Below, piece after piece: positions 47,751-60,420 of a stretch of DNA of 64,000 bases. The notes beneath the pieces are model-generated. The model made no database searches. It saw nothing but the letters and a program-made list of their open reading frames with translations, and was not told the origin of the DNA. Position 1 is the first letter of the stretch, and each line of letters begins with the position of its first letter. Location: the NCBI GenBank assembly GCA_030533445.1, contig CM060076.1:26088603-26152602 (forward strand), in the 5' to 3' direction. A program made the translations under genes and the position numbers. Source of the DNA: Cyprinodon diabolis. Taxonomy: Eukaryota > Chordata > Actinopteri > Cyprinodontiformes > Cyprinodontidae.

Positions 47751-48334
47751 AAAGGGGAACGCCGCTTTTTCTTTTTACATTTGGCCCTTGATTTTACGTT
47801 ATTACATCATGTTCTACTCACCCGTTGGCCGGCTACCATTCATTCATCCTGTCCACTGAACTGCAGCTAGTTTTACTCACACTCCTGGAAGGTGTCTAGT
47901 GCTACTACCACAGATGATCTCGCTCTTGAAATGGAATTGAACAATTCAGAATAGCTAGCCGAATGAATAGAAGGGGTAGAGCGTAGCCGCCTGTGGCCCG
48001 GGCTGCCTGTCACAACTCCAGTCCGCATGCGGGGATGACGTCATACACACTCCGCTTTGTTTTTAAAACATATAAATATTAAAAATTATAACCGCGGATG
48101 TCTGGGGGACAGTGATTCGCCTACATGTTATGAATGCTGGCGTACCATAAAGAATAAATTATGAACAGTTTAGTTTGTGCCTTCAAGTCGATCGCCCATA
48201 GGAAGACGGTACTTGGATTTAACAAAACGGAATATCTTCAGAACGGCTCCAAATGACACAAGACTCATATGGGTGAGTAGAACATGATGTAATAACGTAA
48301 AATCAAGGGCCAAATGTAAAAAAAACGGTGTGTG
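47751..48334. mobile_element. Long-TIR non-autonomous DNA element
   Basis: 47775-47830 (acatttggcccttgatttta onward to ctactcaccc) is the exact complement of 48268-48320 (gggtgagtagaacatgatgt onward to gccaaatgt). The outermost few bases diverge and no target duplication could be assigned. Non-coding centre. Confidence 0.75.
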
Positions 48335-50003
48335 ATGCTTCCTTACTCCTCAGCATCACTACCTGATCTCAAACTGGACGATTGTTCCACCACATAAACC
48401 AATTCCAGACGACATCTTCTGGAAAACCCAGCAATGTTTAAACCCATCTCCATTATAAAATGTAGAACTAGCTGTAAAAGTATTCTCCCTCTGACATCAG
48501 CACACAGAGATGGGTTTTAGCATGGAGCTATTAAATGTGGAGCTTTAAATTGTAATATTTGTGTTAAAATAAGCCTGTTTGACGAATAATAACTCAGAAA
48601 CACCTGATACATCCTGCTGCATGATTTTAATGCAAAGTTACATGAAATCAATATCATGTCATCAACACTAACGTATTTAATGTGTGATTTGATATAGAAA
48701 CACTGAATAGGGAATATATATAGAAAAACCTCAATAAAATACATAATTGGTGGTTGTAACGTAACAATTTGCTTAAAAAACGAAGTCAAGAGATATCCCT
48801 GTTTTTCTGCCGCACTGACATCGAGAGTGATTTTAGAAGAAGCATATAAAGCTGTGATTCTGTGTCTATCCCGGCAAATAATAAATTAATATTTATTAAT
48901 TATGAGGCAAGTTTAGCTGCTATGGCAGCTCAGAAGGAAATGTTTCTGTACTTAGCAAACATTTTAACAGGCTATGAGCTACATGCAGATTTTCAAACCA
49001 CAGCAAAAACTTCTGCGTAAAAATCACAGAAATAAACATTTTTTTCTATTTTTAAAAGAGCTTTTTGTTCTAGGCACTTATGTTCCATAATTAGTCTCAA
49101 TAGGATAATGAAATCCTCCCCCATACAAGCAATTGACATGCATTCTTATCCACATGATGGTCTATTCCCCTCTAGTTAGAGATGTGAAGAGATACAGCCG
49201 CTGTCATCACACGATTGTTAAGCATAAAAGAGAATTACACCAGTTTGTGTTTTTAAGTTTAATCTGTGTTGGACTAAACAAAAGCTGCAGACTGCTTGAA
49301 GTCCATATTCGATCCATATTTGTCTGCAGTTTGAACACGTTATAGGTTAACAACTTCTCTGTACTGACAGCTCTTTAGGAGACGAATGCTGACAGGACTA
49401 TTCAGACATGTCGGTTTCTGTCCGCCCCAATCTGACTGGGCTTGTGTTGCCTGAATGAGAGGAGTCCATGTGTGAAGCTGGCAGGAGTAAGGCAAGGTTT
49501 AGCTGCAGGGAAGCAGGTTGTTCAGATAGTCTGAAACAGAATCAGTGATCTAAAAGCGTCTGCACAGTGCCCCTCCTCACTAAATATTTACAATACCAAA
49601 TGGATTCAGGAAATGATGCCCTTGCCATCTCCCTGTAAAAGATAATCTGGCCGTTTATGATTGTTAAAAAAAAACAGGTACAGGATAGTTGTTCATGTAG
49701 AGTTGGTGGGAAAGATGTGGATAAAAGGTTGAGACGTTAAAAGCAGCTTTGGGTTATAAAACAAAATCCTAATCTTAGATGATATGGCGGTACTGCTCAT
49801 ATGTCTAAAGTGACCAACAATGGAAGCACAGCTGAGATAGACAGATACATTGGCCGGTAGATATATATTGGTTGATAATATTGTTTTTTTCATGTACCGG
49901 TATCAGTCATATATATGGGTGTTCAGCTATTGAAAAGGAGCAGGATTAGTAATTACAAAAAAGTAAAAAAAAAAACAACAATCCACTGGACTTTGTTTCC
50001 AAG

Positions 50004-50566
50004 CAGAGATTGAAATTTCCCGTGGGATGGGAGTCAGTATTAGTAACGATCACGTAATTGGGACGGTACAGGATTAAACATTAACGGGAGCAGACGGGAG
50101 CAAACCAATAGTAACTTAAAAAAACTAGTATCGATGCCAAAAAATAAAATAAAATAGAAAGAAAAAAAATCCAGTACTGGCACCGCCATTTTGTAGTTTT
50201 TTTCCTTGAAGCCTACACTATAATGCGAGTCAAAAAAACTACACCACCCAAAACCCAACAGTGCTTCCGCTCTGAGTTTTTCCATCCGCGCTGAAAAACA
50301 ACAATGGAGGGACCAACAGTTAGTGGTGAACTCGACTTCAAAAAGTTTGAAAAAAGTGAAATCTTATTGAAGACAACAGGAATAGTGGTGCAGGAGCGGG
50401 AGTCATTCTGAATGGGAGAGGGATGGGAATGGAAGTAATTTCACCAGAAGTGGGACGGGACAGGATTTAGATTTCTACTCTGGCCCGGGATCGGGACGGG
50501 ACACAATTTTTTTCTGTGGGAGTGGGACGGGACAGGAGTGAAAATCCACTCCTGTGTCAGTCTCTA
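50004..50566. mobile_element. hAT-type non-autonomous element (563 bp)
   Basis: 8-bp direct repeat tttccaag at 49996-50003 and 50567-50574. Ends cagagattgaaatttcccg and (complement) tagagactgacacaggagtg. Many repeats of gggacggga / cccgtcccg type near the right end. Confidence 0.85.
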
Positions 50567-52339
50567 TTTCCAAGTTTGAAGAAGTTTCGCTTCCCATCCA
50601 GGAAGCTTTTTCAGTTCAAAAATGACTGACACGGTAAGATAAATTTGGATATATATGCAGCAATGCCTCGAGAGCACATGCATTGCTGTTCTCTCCATTT
50701 GTTATTCATTGCTATTGTTTAGTTTGATTAGAGCTAATAAGGACGTATTTAGCTAATGTTGGATCTAGGTTATCTGGCCTTTAAAAGAAGGTAAAAGTGG
50801 GGCTTAAATTAAAATAAAGTGGAAATCTACAGGCATGCCTTCAAAAAGCAACATGACAAATTATCTACATTCTTCCTAACTGAGCTTTAGCAGCATTGGA
50901 AGGAAGTATGGTCAAAATTTTCCAAAGCTGGTGGAGAAACACTATTAGAGCCCTGCTGCTTGTTTCACAGTAAAAACTCCTAGGAACATAGGAGTCTTCT
51001 CAGAAAATAAATATCCTCCATCTTTCTGTATTCTTGCGTTGTGTGACCTTGTAGGTTGAGGGCGACATTCAGGTCTCAGAGGACCTTTTTAAAGGATGCT
51101 TTTAATTTTGTTCCAGTAAAATTCATTAAATATCCTGCCACATAAATGGCTCTGGCACCTGAAAAATCAATCGCTATCTTCCACTTTTTCCAAGTGCCTC
51201 TCTCATATCACTCAATCAACAATTTCCAGTGTGAGGCTGACCCAATCAAACACTCATCCTCCAGTGTGATTTCAAACCCCAAACACAATGACCCCCCATC
51301 CAATAGACCCATTTAGGAAATACATGGTGCTCAATATTTCATGGTGAAACCTCCCCTGGATGCTATTCTCTTCTGTGGAGGCTCTCTGACCAAAATGCTC
51401 TTTAGTTCTTTAAACACAGTTGGGCCTGGTGATCCTCAGGAAGTAATTTCCCATTTATGGGAAGATCAATCACCCTGTGCCCTGTCTCTAATTGGTCGGA
51501 AAGCAGAGCATTAGATGCTCTCAGGGCATCAAACAGCAGACGCACCAGGACTCCTTTGCTATGCTCACATTTGGACAGTTTCTCAAGGCTTCACTTGAGA
51601 TCAAATGGAGTCGACAAAAAGAAAGACATTCTGTTAGAAAATACTCTGGTTTCTGACAAGCTTAATAGTTTGAAAGCCATAAGTTAATAGATTTTACAGC
51701 ATGCCTTTAATCTACTCAGAATATAAAGATGAAAAATTCCCCACCACTTCTAATTTTATTGGTTTATTAATGCTAGCTTCATATTCTTTTAAGATCTTTG
51801 AATATTTTACAATGGATGTCACAATAGAAAATCATTAAAGGAACCATAAACACAAATTTTACTTGTACAATCCTTCTGAAATAAAATAAAAATAAACAAG
51901 TAATTTTTTCCTCGAAAGGGTGTGCAGGAGGATTTGACTTGTTTGCATGTGTGCATCGTTTCCCGGTTTCTTAAACAATAGGTTAAAAGTTACACAAGCA
52001 GCAACACTGTCTGCACCCACTGTCTGCAGGTAAGCTCCTGATTGTTGGACTTGCTAGAACCACGCCCGCTAATGTAATCACCATTCCAGGACAGACGTCG
52101 ATACAGATGAAGGACCAAAATTATGCTATGTGGACGCCGCACTAAAGTGGATGTTTCAACAAAAAGCCCATGAAAAAAAAAAAAGCACGGCACTGCTCAA
52201 CATAAATAATAATAAAACACCTTCAATAAATATATTATATTTAGGTACAGACTTCATCCCTTGTATAAATTGTTTACTTTGATATAAAGAGATACAGCTT
52301 TAGATTTAGATAAATGAAATGGTTATGATCTATTTCAGT

Positions 52340-52465
52340 TAGTAACAATAATAATAATGATAATGAGAAATTTATACCCAGGCTGTGGGGATCAAACCGG
52401 GTACTTGCAATCTTCTCAGAGTACAAGCCGACTGCTCTAACCACTAGGTCAACCCCACCACTACG
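52340..52465 (-). mobile_element. tRNA-derived SINE
   Basis: On the minus strand: tgacctagtggttagagc resembles a Pol III A box (52434-52451), then ggtttgatcccc a B box (52387-52398), about 40 bp apart. A short unique part follows and then a tail with (ATT)n (complement of 52344-52364). Too degenerate at the acceptor stem to be a functional tRNA. Confidence 0.65.
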
Positions 52466-52552
52466 AAGACATTTTTTTGACCATTAAGTTTTGAATTTAC
52501 CCAAATTAAGATTTTTGGATCATAAGTTACAATTGTGTTGGCTAGGGCTGAA

Positions 52553-52800
52553 GCAATTAATTTAAATTAATTGTGACTAATAAATCAATTAAGAAAATTG
52601 TCAACTCATTTTAGAATTGTATAGTCATTAACTTGAGTATACAGACAGTCTACATTTCCTTAGATGAAAGAACAATCCACTTAGAGGATTTTAAGCCAGA
52701 ATTGTAAAACTCTACAAACATTTTGCATTTTCGATTAACTTCTTTTTGGCTTTATTAAGAGACAAGATGATTCGTCAGCTTTCTGGATATCTCTTTTTAC
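52553..52800. mobile_element. Partial hAT-type element of the tagggctg family
   Basis: ctagggctgaagcaattaat and the following ttaattgtgactaataaatc parallel the start of the element at 44422; 52660-52760 parallels its interior. The right end is not recognisable. Confidence 0.5.
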
Positions 52801-55800
52801 CGCAAATTCTTGTCTTTAACAGAATTTAGCTATTCTACAAATGTTTTAGGGTATTTTTAAGCAGGCATTTAACTTTTTTTCCACTCAAGTGAGCACAGAC
52901 CCCGACTTTTGCAACAGATCTGAAGAACATTTTATTAACCCTTAATTTGAAAAGGTAAATAAGATGACTTGCCAATAAAAAGGGTATTTTTACTCCTAAA
53001 ATCAGATAATTACATAATACGCACTTGAAATAAGACTATTTTAAATAAAATTATTTTAAATGTAAATTATCTTCCTCAATTGGCAAAGTGTCTTACTTAC
53101 CTCCTCAATTCCAGAAAATTTTACTTATCTAAGAAAAAATTACTTATTTAGATTTCAATTTTTTGCAGTATATTCAGCTCAGCCCGTTTCATCACACAGA
53201 GAAAGATCGAAAATCAGTGGTGAAAAAAGTCAAGGTTGTTCATGAGAAAATATAGAATTAGTCTGTGATGACATTAAAAGCAAAAACAAACAAAATAACT
53301 CAGAAGTCCATTTAATCAACAAAGAAATTCAACGTTAGACCTGTGCTTGAATGCACCATAGAAGTGCTGTATGGAAATGCATGACAAAAAAAAAAAAGTT
53401 GTCTAAGATAATCAATGGATTTTACTAGAAACAGAACCAATGTTTGCTCATGTGTCTGATGGCTTGGATTTGGACTTTAATTTGTTATTTTTGTTTATAT
53501 CTATAGGTGGTGTTTACTTGCATCTTGTGGTTGTTTCAGGTTAGTACCTAATGGGTATCAAAAAACTGACTGAAACCATTGGTGTAGCCCACCTTTCTTT
53601 TTCCATAGACAATGTGGCTAAAAAAAAAAACTGTGGTCACAAAACGAATGGAAAAAAAAAAAAGACTACCGGTAGTAAAAAGTGAGTGTCCAAACACCAC
53701 TGTGTCTTGGTGTTGCTTCTAAAACATTCCACATTGGAACATGGAGTTCAGCCCTTTAGTTCCACACTTCTGCATGTGTACTAATCAAAAACAAAGCTTT
53801 TTTTGTTGAATATATGCCTGCCAAAACAAAAAGGCCAATAGTGACAATCTACAGTGTGAACTTCTTCATACTTATCTTTTCTAGCCTTTCATGGAATTTG
53901 TCATTAGTAACCAATAACCGTTTCTTCCAAAGTATAAATATGACATGTCATGGAGGCACATTTCTCTTAGTCATTATCACCCGTACTGGATAAAAACTTA
54001 TCCATCTTAACAATATAACCAGTGGGCAGGATGAAAAGCAAGGTAAATGATCTTTAATGCTAACCTCTGGGGATGTCCAGCAAAAAGTGCTAACCATTAA
54101 ATGGAATATTAACTGTGTTTAACAAAACATCCAATTCTAAATCAATTCCTATAATAATTCTTGATAATCAATATATTCTTAAATGTTTTTTTTCCCCCCA
54201 CAGTTGTTACAGCCCCCATTGTCTGCTATTACTTTATCAATTGCTGCTGAACGTGAATATAAGACTAGAATCACTATCCTGCAAATGCAGTCAGTTAACG
54301 GGTAAAAAATGTTTTTAATACCAGCCATCCAGTTTGAGATCAGAGAGGATTATTTCTAATGGACTGATTGCTGAAATTATTCATAAATGGGATCTAAATG
54401 CCCACCAGTTGTGTGAACATAAAATATTTAATTTACCCACAACTACATAAATAAATTAAGCTTGTTTGTTTTTTGTTTTGTTTTGCTGGAATACTTTTTT
54501 AACTAAGAAATTATGCATGCAAGAGTGCATTTTCTGTGATTTACCCATCTTCACTAAAGGAGGCAATAAATGGTGCTGTCACTGCTTTTCTCAGCAGTGA
54601 CACCAATCCAACCCTCTCTTCTTCTTAGACTCATTGTTTGAACCTTTCTTCTTTGCTTGGCTTTAAAATCTGCACCGCGTAGCTTCTTCAAGACTCAAAA
54701 CAGAGGCTCTAAAGACAATACTTCAAAATGCTTTGTGATGAGGAGGATGAAGAGATCTGAGGCAACATCAGGGGAGCAACAATCTCGTCTGCTGAGTCAG
54801 GTATGTTCGCATTAAAAAAAATAAAAAGAAACTGGCAGACATTTAGACTCCACATCTGTCCATCATTGATTTCAGATTCACCTCCTCTGTTGGATTCATG
54901 ACTCAGGGTGTCTAACTTGTGTAACCATGGTAACTGTTTATGCATAGTGCACAGATGTGCACCATTAAGAGAACAAAAAGGTGACAGGTCTCTGAGGTGA
55001 CAAATGAAACTGAATCTGATATTGGTGTAAACTTGCATCTGCTGCACCTTGCTTTGTTTAAAATAGCAGTTAGGTGTTAAAAGTTTTTGGTTTCTATGGT
55101 TTATATGAGTGTCATCTGACCTGAATATGACATTTGCACGTTAAGCCTTCACATTGCATAACAGAACTCAATTGCTTACTTGAGTGTGGATCTGCTAAAT
55201 GAGTAAAACAGGAGATAGATAATGTAAAATCCCCATGACCTGAGGAACAGCTGTTTAACTTTTTTTCATGATGTCACAAATTTCAAGATTACAATTTTCA
55301 AATGGAAATTTGTGTTTAACTTACTTAGATACATCATAGAGTATTGTTTTCCTTCACTGTCTCATGTTAAATAAGACCAACCGTCTCTGTTTTAGATCAA
55401 TTAGAATTACATTAATTCTTTCTTTTCACCAAATGTCACATTTTTTTTTTTTGGCGATTTAGTCAAATTATTTCAATTCAGAATTTACATATGATTAAAT
55501 TGTTTAGCTAATAGATAATCTGATGACGATATAATTGCTTTGTAGGCTAAAGTCAATTAAATGCCACACCTGAAGGTTTATCATGAGACAAACCTTCAAA
55601 CAAACTGCTTTGTAATAAAGATAAGAGAAAAACATAAAGATACCTAAAAGTTCCTCCTTCATCTGATCAAAATATGAACAGCATAGGAAGTTCCAGTCAT
55701 TGTACTTTTTTAGTAAGAACAGAGATTCTGTTAAGAGAGAAATGTTCTGAGAAATCAGAAATGTTAGAGTATCCTGATCAACAAAGAAATTAGTCTTGGG

Positions 55801-57985
55801 CTGAAAGGCCGCTCAGGGAAGAAGAAGCAACCATGCCAAATGCAACATAAGTCAGATCGTATTCAGGTATAAGATATATTAGAGGAAAGGTGGCCTACAA
55901 ACCTGACTTAGAGCAGGTTTGTTAACAAGTAATGCTCCAAAATTGCATCAGACTATTGTGAGAATCTTGGTGAAGGATACCCAACATGTCAAACCCAGTT
56001 ATTACAGATTAAAAGGGAAATAAATCTTAAGTGTGCTCATCCCGACTGACCCAAAAGGCTAAAAGTTTATTTAGTCTTATTGTCATATTTGTCATTTCAA
56101 ACAATGTATGAATACATTGTTTTAACCACATTTGAGCTGATCAGTATCAGACATATACTTAATTTTTAACTGCTTAGGAAAGCATTTTCTTAACTTAGTG
56201 AGAATAGAGTCCAACCGACTGGACAAATATATTACCATTATATAAAGTATAAATTCTTGACATTTGAAATGTGTTATCCTAATAAATATTGCATTCAAGC
56301 AGTTGTTTGCGAATGCCCTGTAACACACTGAGAACTGTGGCCTAAGACTTAGTGAAGCTGACTCTTTCCAGCTGCTTTGCACCCCGCTGTGCGCTGCTTC
56401 AGCCCACCCCGAGAGTCAAAAGCACGTCTACAGAAAGATGGGACCCTAAGGTAGCCAAACGGGGCTTCCTCCTCAACACAACCACCTTAATATCCTGTCC
56501 ATAAATACCATGAAAACGACAGCTGGCGAGTGAATTACCCTAAATTCATCCCATTAGAATCCTGCTTCAAAGGAATTTTAATTAATATTTCCTTAAAAAG
56601 ATTGAAGTATAAAATAAAGCATGAATGTTCTCTGGTAAGAGAGCAGAGCTGTCTCTTCTAGTTAGCCTTTTCAGTGGAAATCAATTAAATGAATAGACTT
56701 GCTGATAAAGATGGCTAACTGATCAATCAGAGCTCCCTTTGGTAGTCCCCAATCAACAAAAGAGAAAGAAACTGCAGAGGAGAAACCAGAGAGAATATAT
56801 GGTGTATAGCAGCTAACAGTTCTGGTTAGAGGAGAGGGAAGGAGCAGACAGCTAGAGATCCATCTAATCTCTGACAGGGAGGACACAAATGTACTCAGTG
56901 TGGATTTCAGAAAGCAAGACAGCGATAAAAGCTCATGGTCACAGAGTTTTAATAACAGCCCGTTGTTGAGGCAGACGGCAATCAGGATAACAGGTCCTGG
57001 CCGAGCCTTGCAGGCCCCGTCCGGTGTATCTACGGGTTGCCGAGCAACGGGACGGAGAAGCATTTGTTTTAAAACAGCAAAACGGAGATCATCTGCATAT
57101 ATAAATAAGTGTCAAACAGATTACATTGTTGACTCACACCAGAAGGAACCACAGATGCGTTAGCGGCTCAGTACCCAACAAGAACTATGAAAGGTGGAGA
57201 AGTTTAAGCAGCTTCCTAACGATGAATCTCTAAAGCTAGACTCAGTCAGAGAAATGTTGCTCGAGGCAAACACAGGAAGGCACTTTTACTTATTTAAATA
57301 TAGCAAAAACTGACTCAATTTTAAAAGATACTTTAATTAAATTCTCTCTCTTTTATAGATGGATGAAGATCTCCTCCTCCTTTTGTTTAGTTTATATTCA
57401 TCATATCCAAAAGAAGTCCTAATTAAACATTGTTTTTTTTTACGTTATATAACAAACTTCAAAATTATTTAACTGTTTTTTTGTGAAAACAAAAACCCAG
57501 TAGCATGTTATTGTTAGGTGGTAGGGTCAGGAGGGAATTGATATATGCCTTTTAAACATTTAAAAACAAATCATCAATAAAATATCGTTATGAATCTTGC
57601 TTAAAGTGGGATTAAGCTATAAAACAATATCCTATTTCTAACATCTTGCTTTGTCCTGCTGCTCAATCAATCTGAAAAGGCGAAACCATTACCTAAATCA
57701 AACCAAATAAGACATAGGGATCTACGCTAATAAACACACTAGACAATGAGGGCCGGATTTATCAAGATCCAATTTTGCGTGCAGTAATTTGCACGCAAAC
57801 TGGAATTTTGCGCAAGGGGCTGAACCATGGTTTGCGGGTGATTTAACAAGAGCGATTGCGTAACTGGTGGCTGTTGGAGACGCCCTATTTAAATGATGGT
57901 TTTGCGCGTTTTGTGGTTTGCGGCAAAGTAGTTTGTACAAACTAGTGCATTAAGAAATTTAAATCTTACAGTGACCCCCAACAAA

Positions 57986-57991
<6 letters not shown>

Positions 57992-58014
<23 letters not shown>
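57992..58014. repeat. (TA)n, left of LINE
   Basis: A TA tract adjoining the 3' end of the LINE insertion. The matching tract is at 59201-59254. Confidence 0.9.
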
Positions 58015-58017
<3 letters not shown>

Positions 58018-58770
58018 AAAACTGTTTTCTCACCCCTCGTGGGGTGGTATGTGTCATCCTCAAGCTCGGGTCCTCTACCAGAGGCCTGGGAGTTTGAGGG
58101 TTCTGCGCAGTATCTTAGCTGTTCCTAGGACTGCGCTCTTCTGGACAGAGACCTCTGATGTTTTACCTGGAATCTGCTGTAGCCACTCTCCCAGTTTGGG
58201 GGTCACAGCCCCCAGTGCTCCAATTACCACTGGCACCACTGCTGCTCTTACTTTCCACATCTTTTCTAGCTCCTCTTTCAGCCCTTGGTATTTCTCAAGC
58301 TTCTCGTGTTCTTTCTTCTTGATGTTGCTGTCGCTTGGGATTGCCACATCTATCACTACTGCCTTCTTCTGCTGTTTGTCGATCAACACGATGTCTGGTT
58401 GGTTAGCCATCACCTGTTTGTCAGTCTGGATCTTGAAGTCCCATAGGATCTTAGCTCGGTCATTCTCAACTGCCTTAGGAGGTGTCTTCCATTTTGACCT
58501 TGGGACTTCCAGCCCATACTCATGGCAGATGTTCCTGTACACTATGACAGCTACCTGGTTGTGGCGTTCCATGTATGCACTTCCTGCCTGCATTTTACAC
58601 CCTGCTGTTATGTCCTGTATTGTTTCAGAGGCATCTTTGCACAGTCTGCATCGGGGGTCCTGCCTGGTGTGGTAGACCCTGGCCTCTATTGATCTTGTAC
58701 TGAGTGCCTGTTCTTGTGCTGCCATGATTAGTGCCTCTGTGCTAGATAGATGCTAGTTAGATGGACTAGA
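58015..58770 (-). mobile_element. Rex6/Dong-like LINE, 3' portion
   Basis: Minus-strand 3' end of a non-LTR element with restriction-enzyme-like endonuclease. The 3'UTR is only about 55 bp and abuts the TA tract. The 5' part of this copy is inverted (next entry). Confidence 0.75.
58075..58748 (-). pseudogene. C-terminal endonuclease part of Rex6/Dong-like LINE ORF
   Basis: Open for more than 216 residues. It begins upstream with STEALIMAAQEQALSTRSIE, continues through a zinc-finger-like CRLCKDASETIQDITAGCKM (Cys-x2-Cys then Cys), then the restriction-like endonuclease core PDIVLIDKQQKKAVVIDVAI with D...D-x-A spacing, and KKKEHEKLEKYQGLKEELEK. It ends RTLKLPGLW-stop at 58075. The reverse transcriptase part is absent from this strand. 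The frame is intact, so the insertion is fairly recent. Confidence 0.8.
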
Positions 58771-58794
58771 GCATAAAACTTGGTACTGATGAAA

Positions 58795-59196
58795 TGCTAC
58801 TATACAAGCGTCCCCAGTGAGAGAGGTTACATGCAGAGACTATGGGAATTACGGCAGCTCCAACAACCATCATCCACACTGACAAAGAAACAACTACTAA
58901 CTCAGTGTTCTAACATCCGCAAACGGCACTCCTATCACAACTAGAAATTGATGAGGTACAACTGACATGCTGCAGTAAGGAGGAGTCAGGACAACAGGTC
59001 TGTAGGGAAATATCATCATCCCAACACACAGAGATTGGGTCCCCAGCCCCAACAACAACAAGCCCACTAAACGTAAGGGCGGCTGACCTACGACGGCTGA
59101 TCATGACCAAACTGGATCCCCTAGTACGACGTCCAAGACAGCCAAGGCTAAGTGACAGAGTACCCTCTGAAAGTCTTCTAGAAGATGTAAATGCAG

Positions 59197-59197
<1 letters not shown>
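58795..59197 (+). pseudogene. Inverted N-terminal part of the same LINE ORF
   Basis: On the plus strand: SERGYMQRLWELRQLQQPSS and LTQCSNIRKR, then after a small frame change near 58925, LLSQLEIDEVQLTCCSKEES and later NVRAADLRRLIMTKLDPLVR, ending EDVNAAL at the TA tract. The composition and fish-repeat look suggest the region before the reverse transcriptase. Opposite orientation to the 3' part fits twin priming during insertion. Assignment to the same element is an inference. Confidence 0.55.

Positions 59198-59254
<57 letters not shown>
59198..59254. repeat. (TA)n, right of LINE
   Basis: About 54 bp of TA repeat following the LINE. Confidence 0.9.
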
Positions 59255-59258
<4 letters not shown>

Positions 59259-59495
59259 TGAATTTCTACTTCACTGCAGTAAAAAAAACAAAAAAAAACA
59301 GGTGTTTTGTATTGGCCTGTAGAAAAATGCACATACCAAATGGCTCACAAGAAGTGACTGTGGATGAGATTACTGCGCGTACGCATCCCCGCACAATGGC
59401 ATGTTGCTCCACAGGCGCAGGGGGGAGGTCTGGGTTCTCCATTAGGGCGTCAGGGCGACATGGCATTTAGAACGTCAGACAGCACTTCTGAAAAA

Positions 59496-59732
59496 CTAGA
59501 TTGGGAGATCCAATGTTGCAAGGAGTTTTGTGATATCTGGTATTGCGTGGGTCCTCCTTGTGGCTGGCTCCAAATCCATTCGGAGTTCCCCCAACAGCTC
59601 CAAAATGGCAATGCTGGATAAACCATATGTTTTGATGATCGTTTCCTCGTTCATTCCAAAAATATTCAGACGGAGTGAAAAAATGCATTCTCTGCCTCTC
59701 CTTGCTTCATGCCAGTCTCCTTCTTGCGACAA
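59496..59732 (-). pseudogene. HARBI1-like transposase N-terminal fragment
   Basis: Minus strand reads LRLNIFGMNEETIIKTYGLS and LGELRMDLEPATRRTHAIPD, then ITKLLATLD. This is the recognisable N-terminus of PIF/Harbinger transposases. The frame then shifts and no catalytic DDE part follows, so the element cannot mobilise itself. Confidence 0.75.
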
Positions 59733-60149
59733 TAACCGCTGTCATGTGTGCGCAATTACGCATAAAGACCATTTGCACCTTCTTTTGAAACGTGTTAAAT
59801 ATAGAGTCAGATATCGTTAGCAAAATTGCTTTCGGGTTTAATAAATCACTTTGCGAGTGCTAAATTAATATATTTACAGGTTCTCCTCCCACAAGACGCA
59901 CTTTTGCGTGTAAACGCCCCATATTGCATATTCATTGCAGAAAAAGTACTAAATGGATAAGAGGCGCTATTTAGCACGTTTTAAAGACCAAATCCTTTTA
60001 GCACGCTGTTGATAGATCAGTTTGTACATTTTTTAGCGTGCGCAGTGAAAGAGCTCACGTTTTTATACACGCAAACCTTTGATAGATCCGGCCCTGAGTG
60101 TATTATTCAGAGAGGCACTCTAGAGGACCATGGTAACTGTTGACAAAAC

Positions 60150-60420
60150 AATACCAGTCCTGCGCACAACAAAGAGTCAAAAGAAATTCTTAAGTCTCGT
60201 CTGCATCAAGCCACATATGACAGAACGCTAATATGTAGAAGATAGTGCTCTGCTTAGATGAGGACAAAATTAAACCCATTGACCTAAATTCCCTCGAAGA
60301 CACCCATGGCAGTGGCAGCATTATGCAGTGGGAATGCAGTTATTAGCAGGAACAGAGAAGCTAGGCAAAGTTGATGTGAAATATGAAAGTCTAGAAAACC
60401 TTTTTTTAGGCTCTAAAAAC
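60150..60420 (+). mobile_element. Tc1-like relic
   Basis: acccatggcagtggcagcat, tatgcagtgggaatgcagtt and agcaggaacagagaagctag parallel the conserved G(G/S)GS-IM-WGCF-AG region of Tc1 transposases on the plus strand. Heavily mutated. Confidence 0.55.

Larger units (their letters stand above)
57750..60094. mobile_element. PIF/Harbinger element with nested LINE
   Basis: Termini gggccggatttatcaa (57750) and its complement gggccggatctatcaa (ending 60094), flanked by a 3-bp TGA duplication (57747-57749 and 60095-60097). Subterminal gcgtgcag / cgcaaa motifs are shared by both ends. It holds a relic HARBI1-like transposase exon (59496-59732) and a LINE inserted in its TA tract (58015-59200). Confidence 0.8.

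Noticed and set aside
52380..52455. Functional tRNA gene
   Set aside because: A- and B-box-like motifs are present, but acceptor and anticodon stems do not pair well and a SINE tail follows.
58910..59332. 140-codon minus-strand ORF with (IY)n repeat
   Set aside because: It translates the TA microsatellite and the antisense of the inverted LINE segment.
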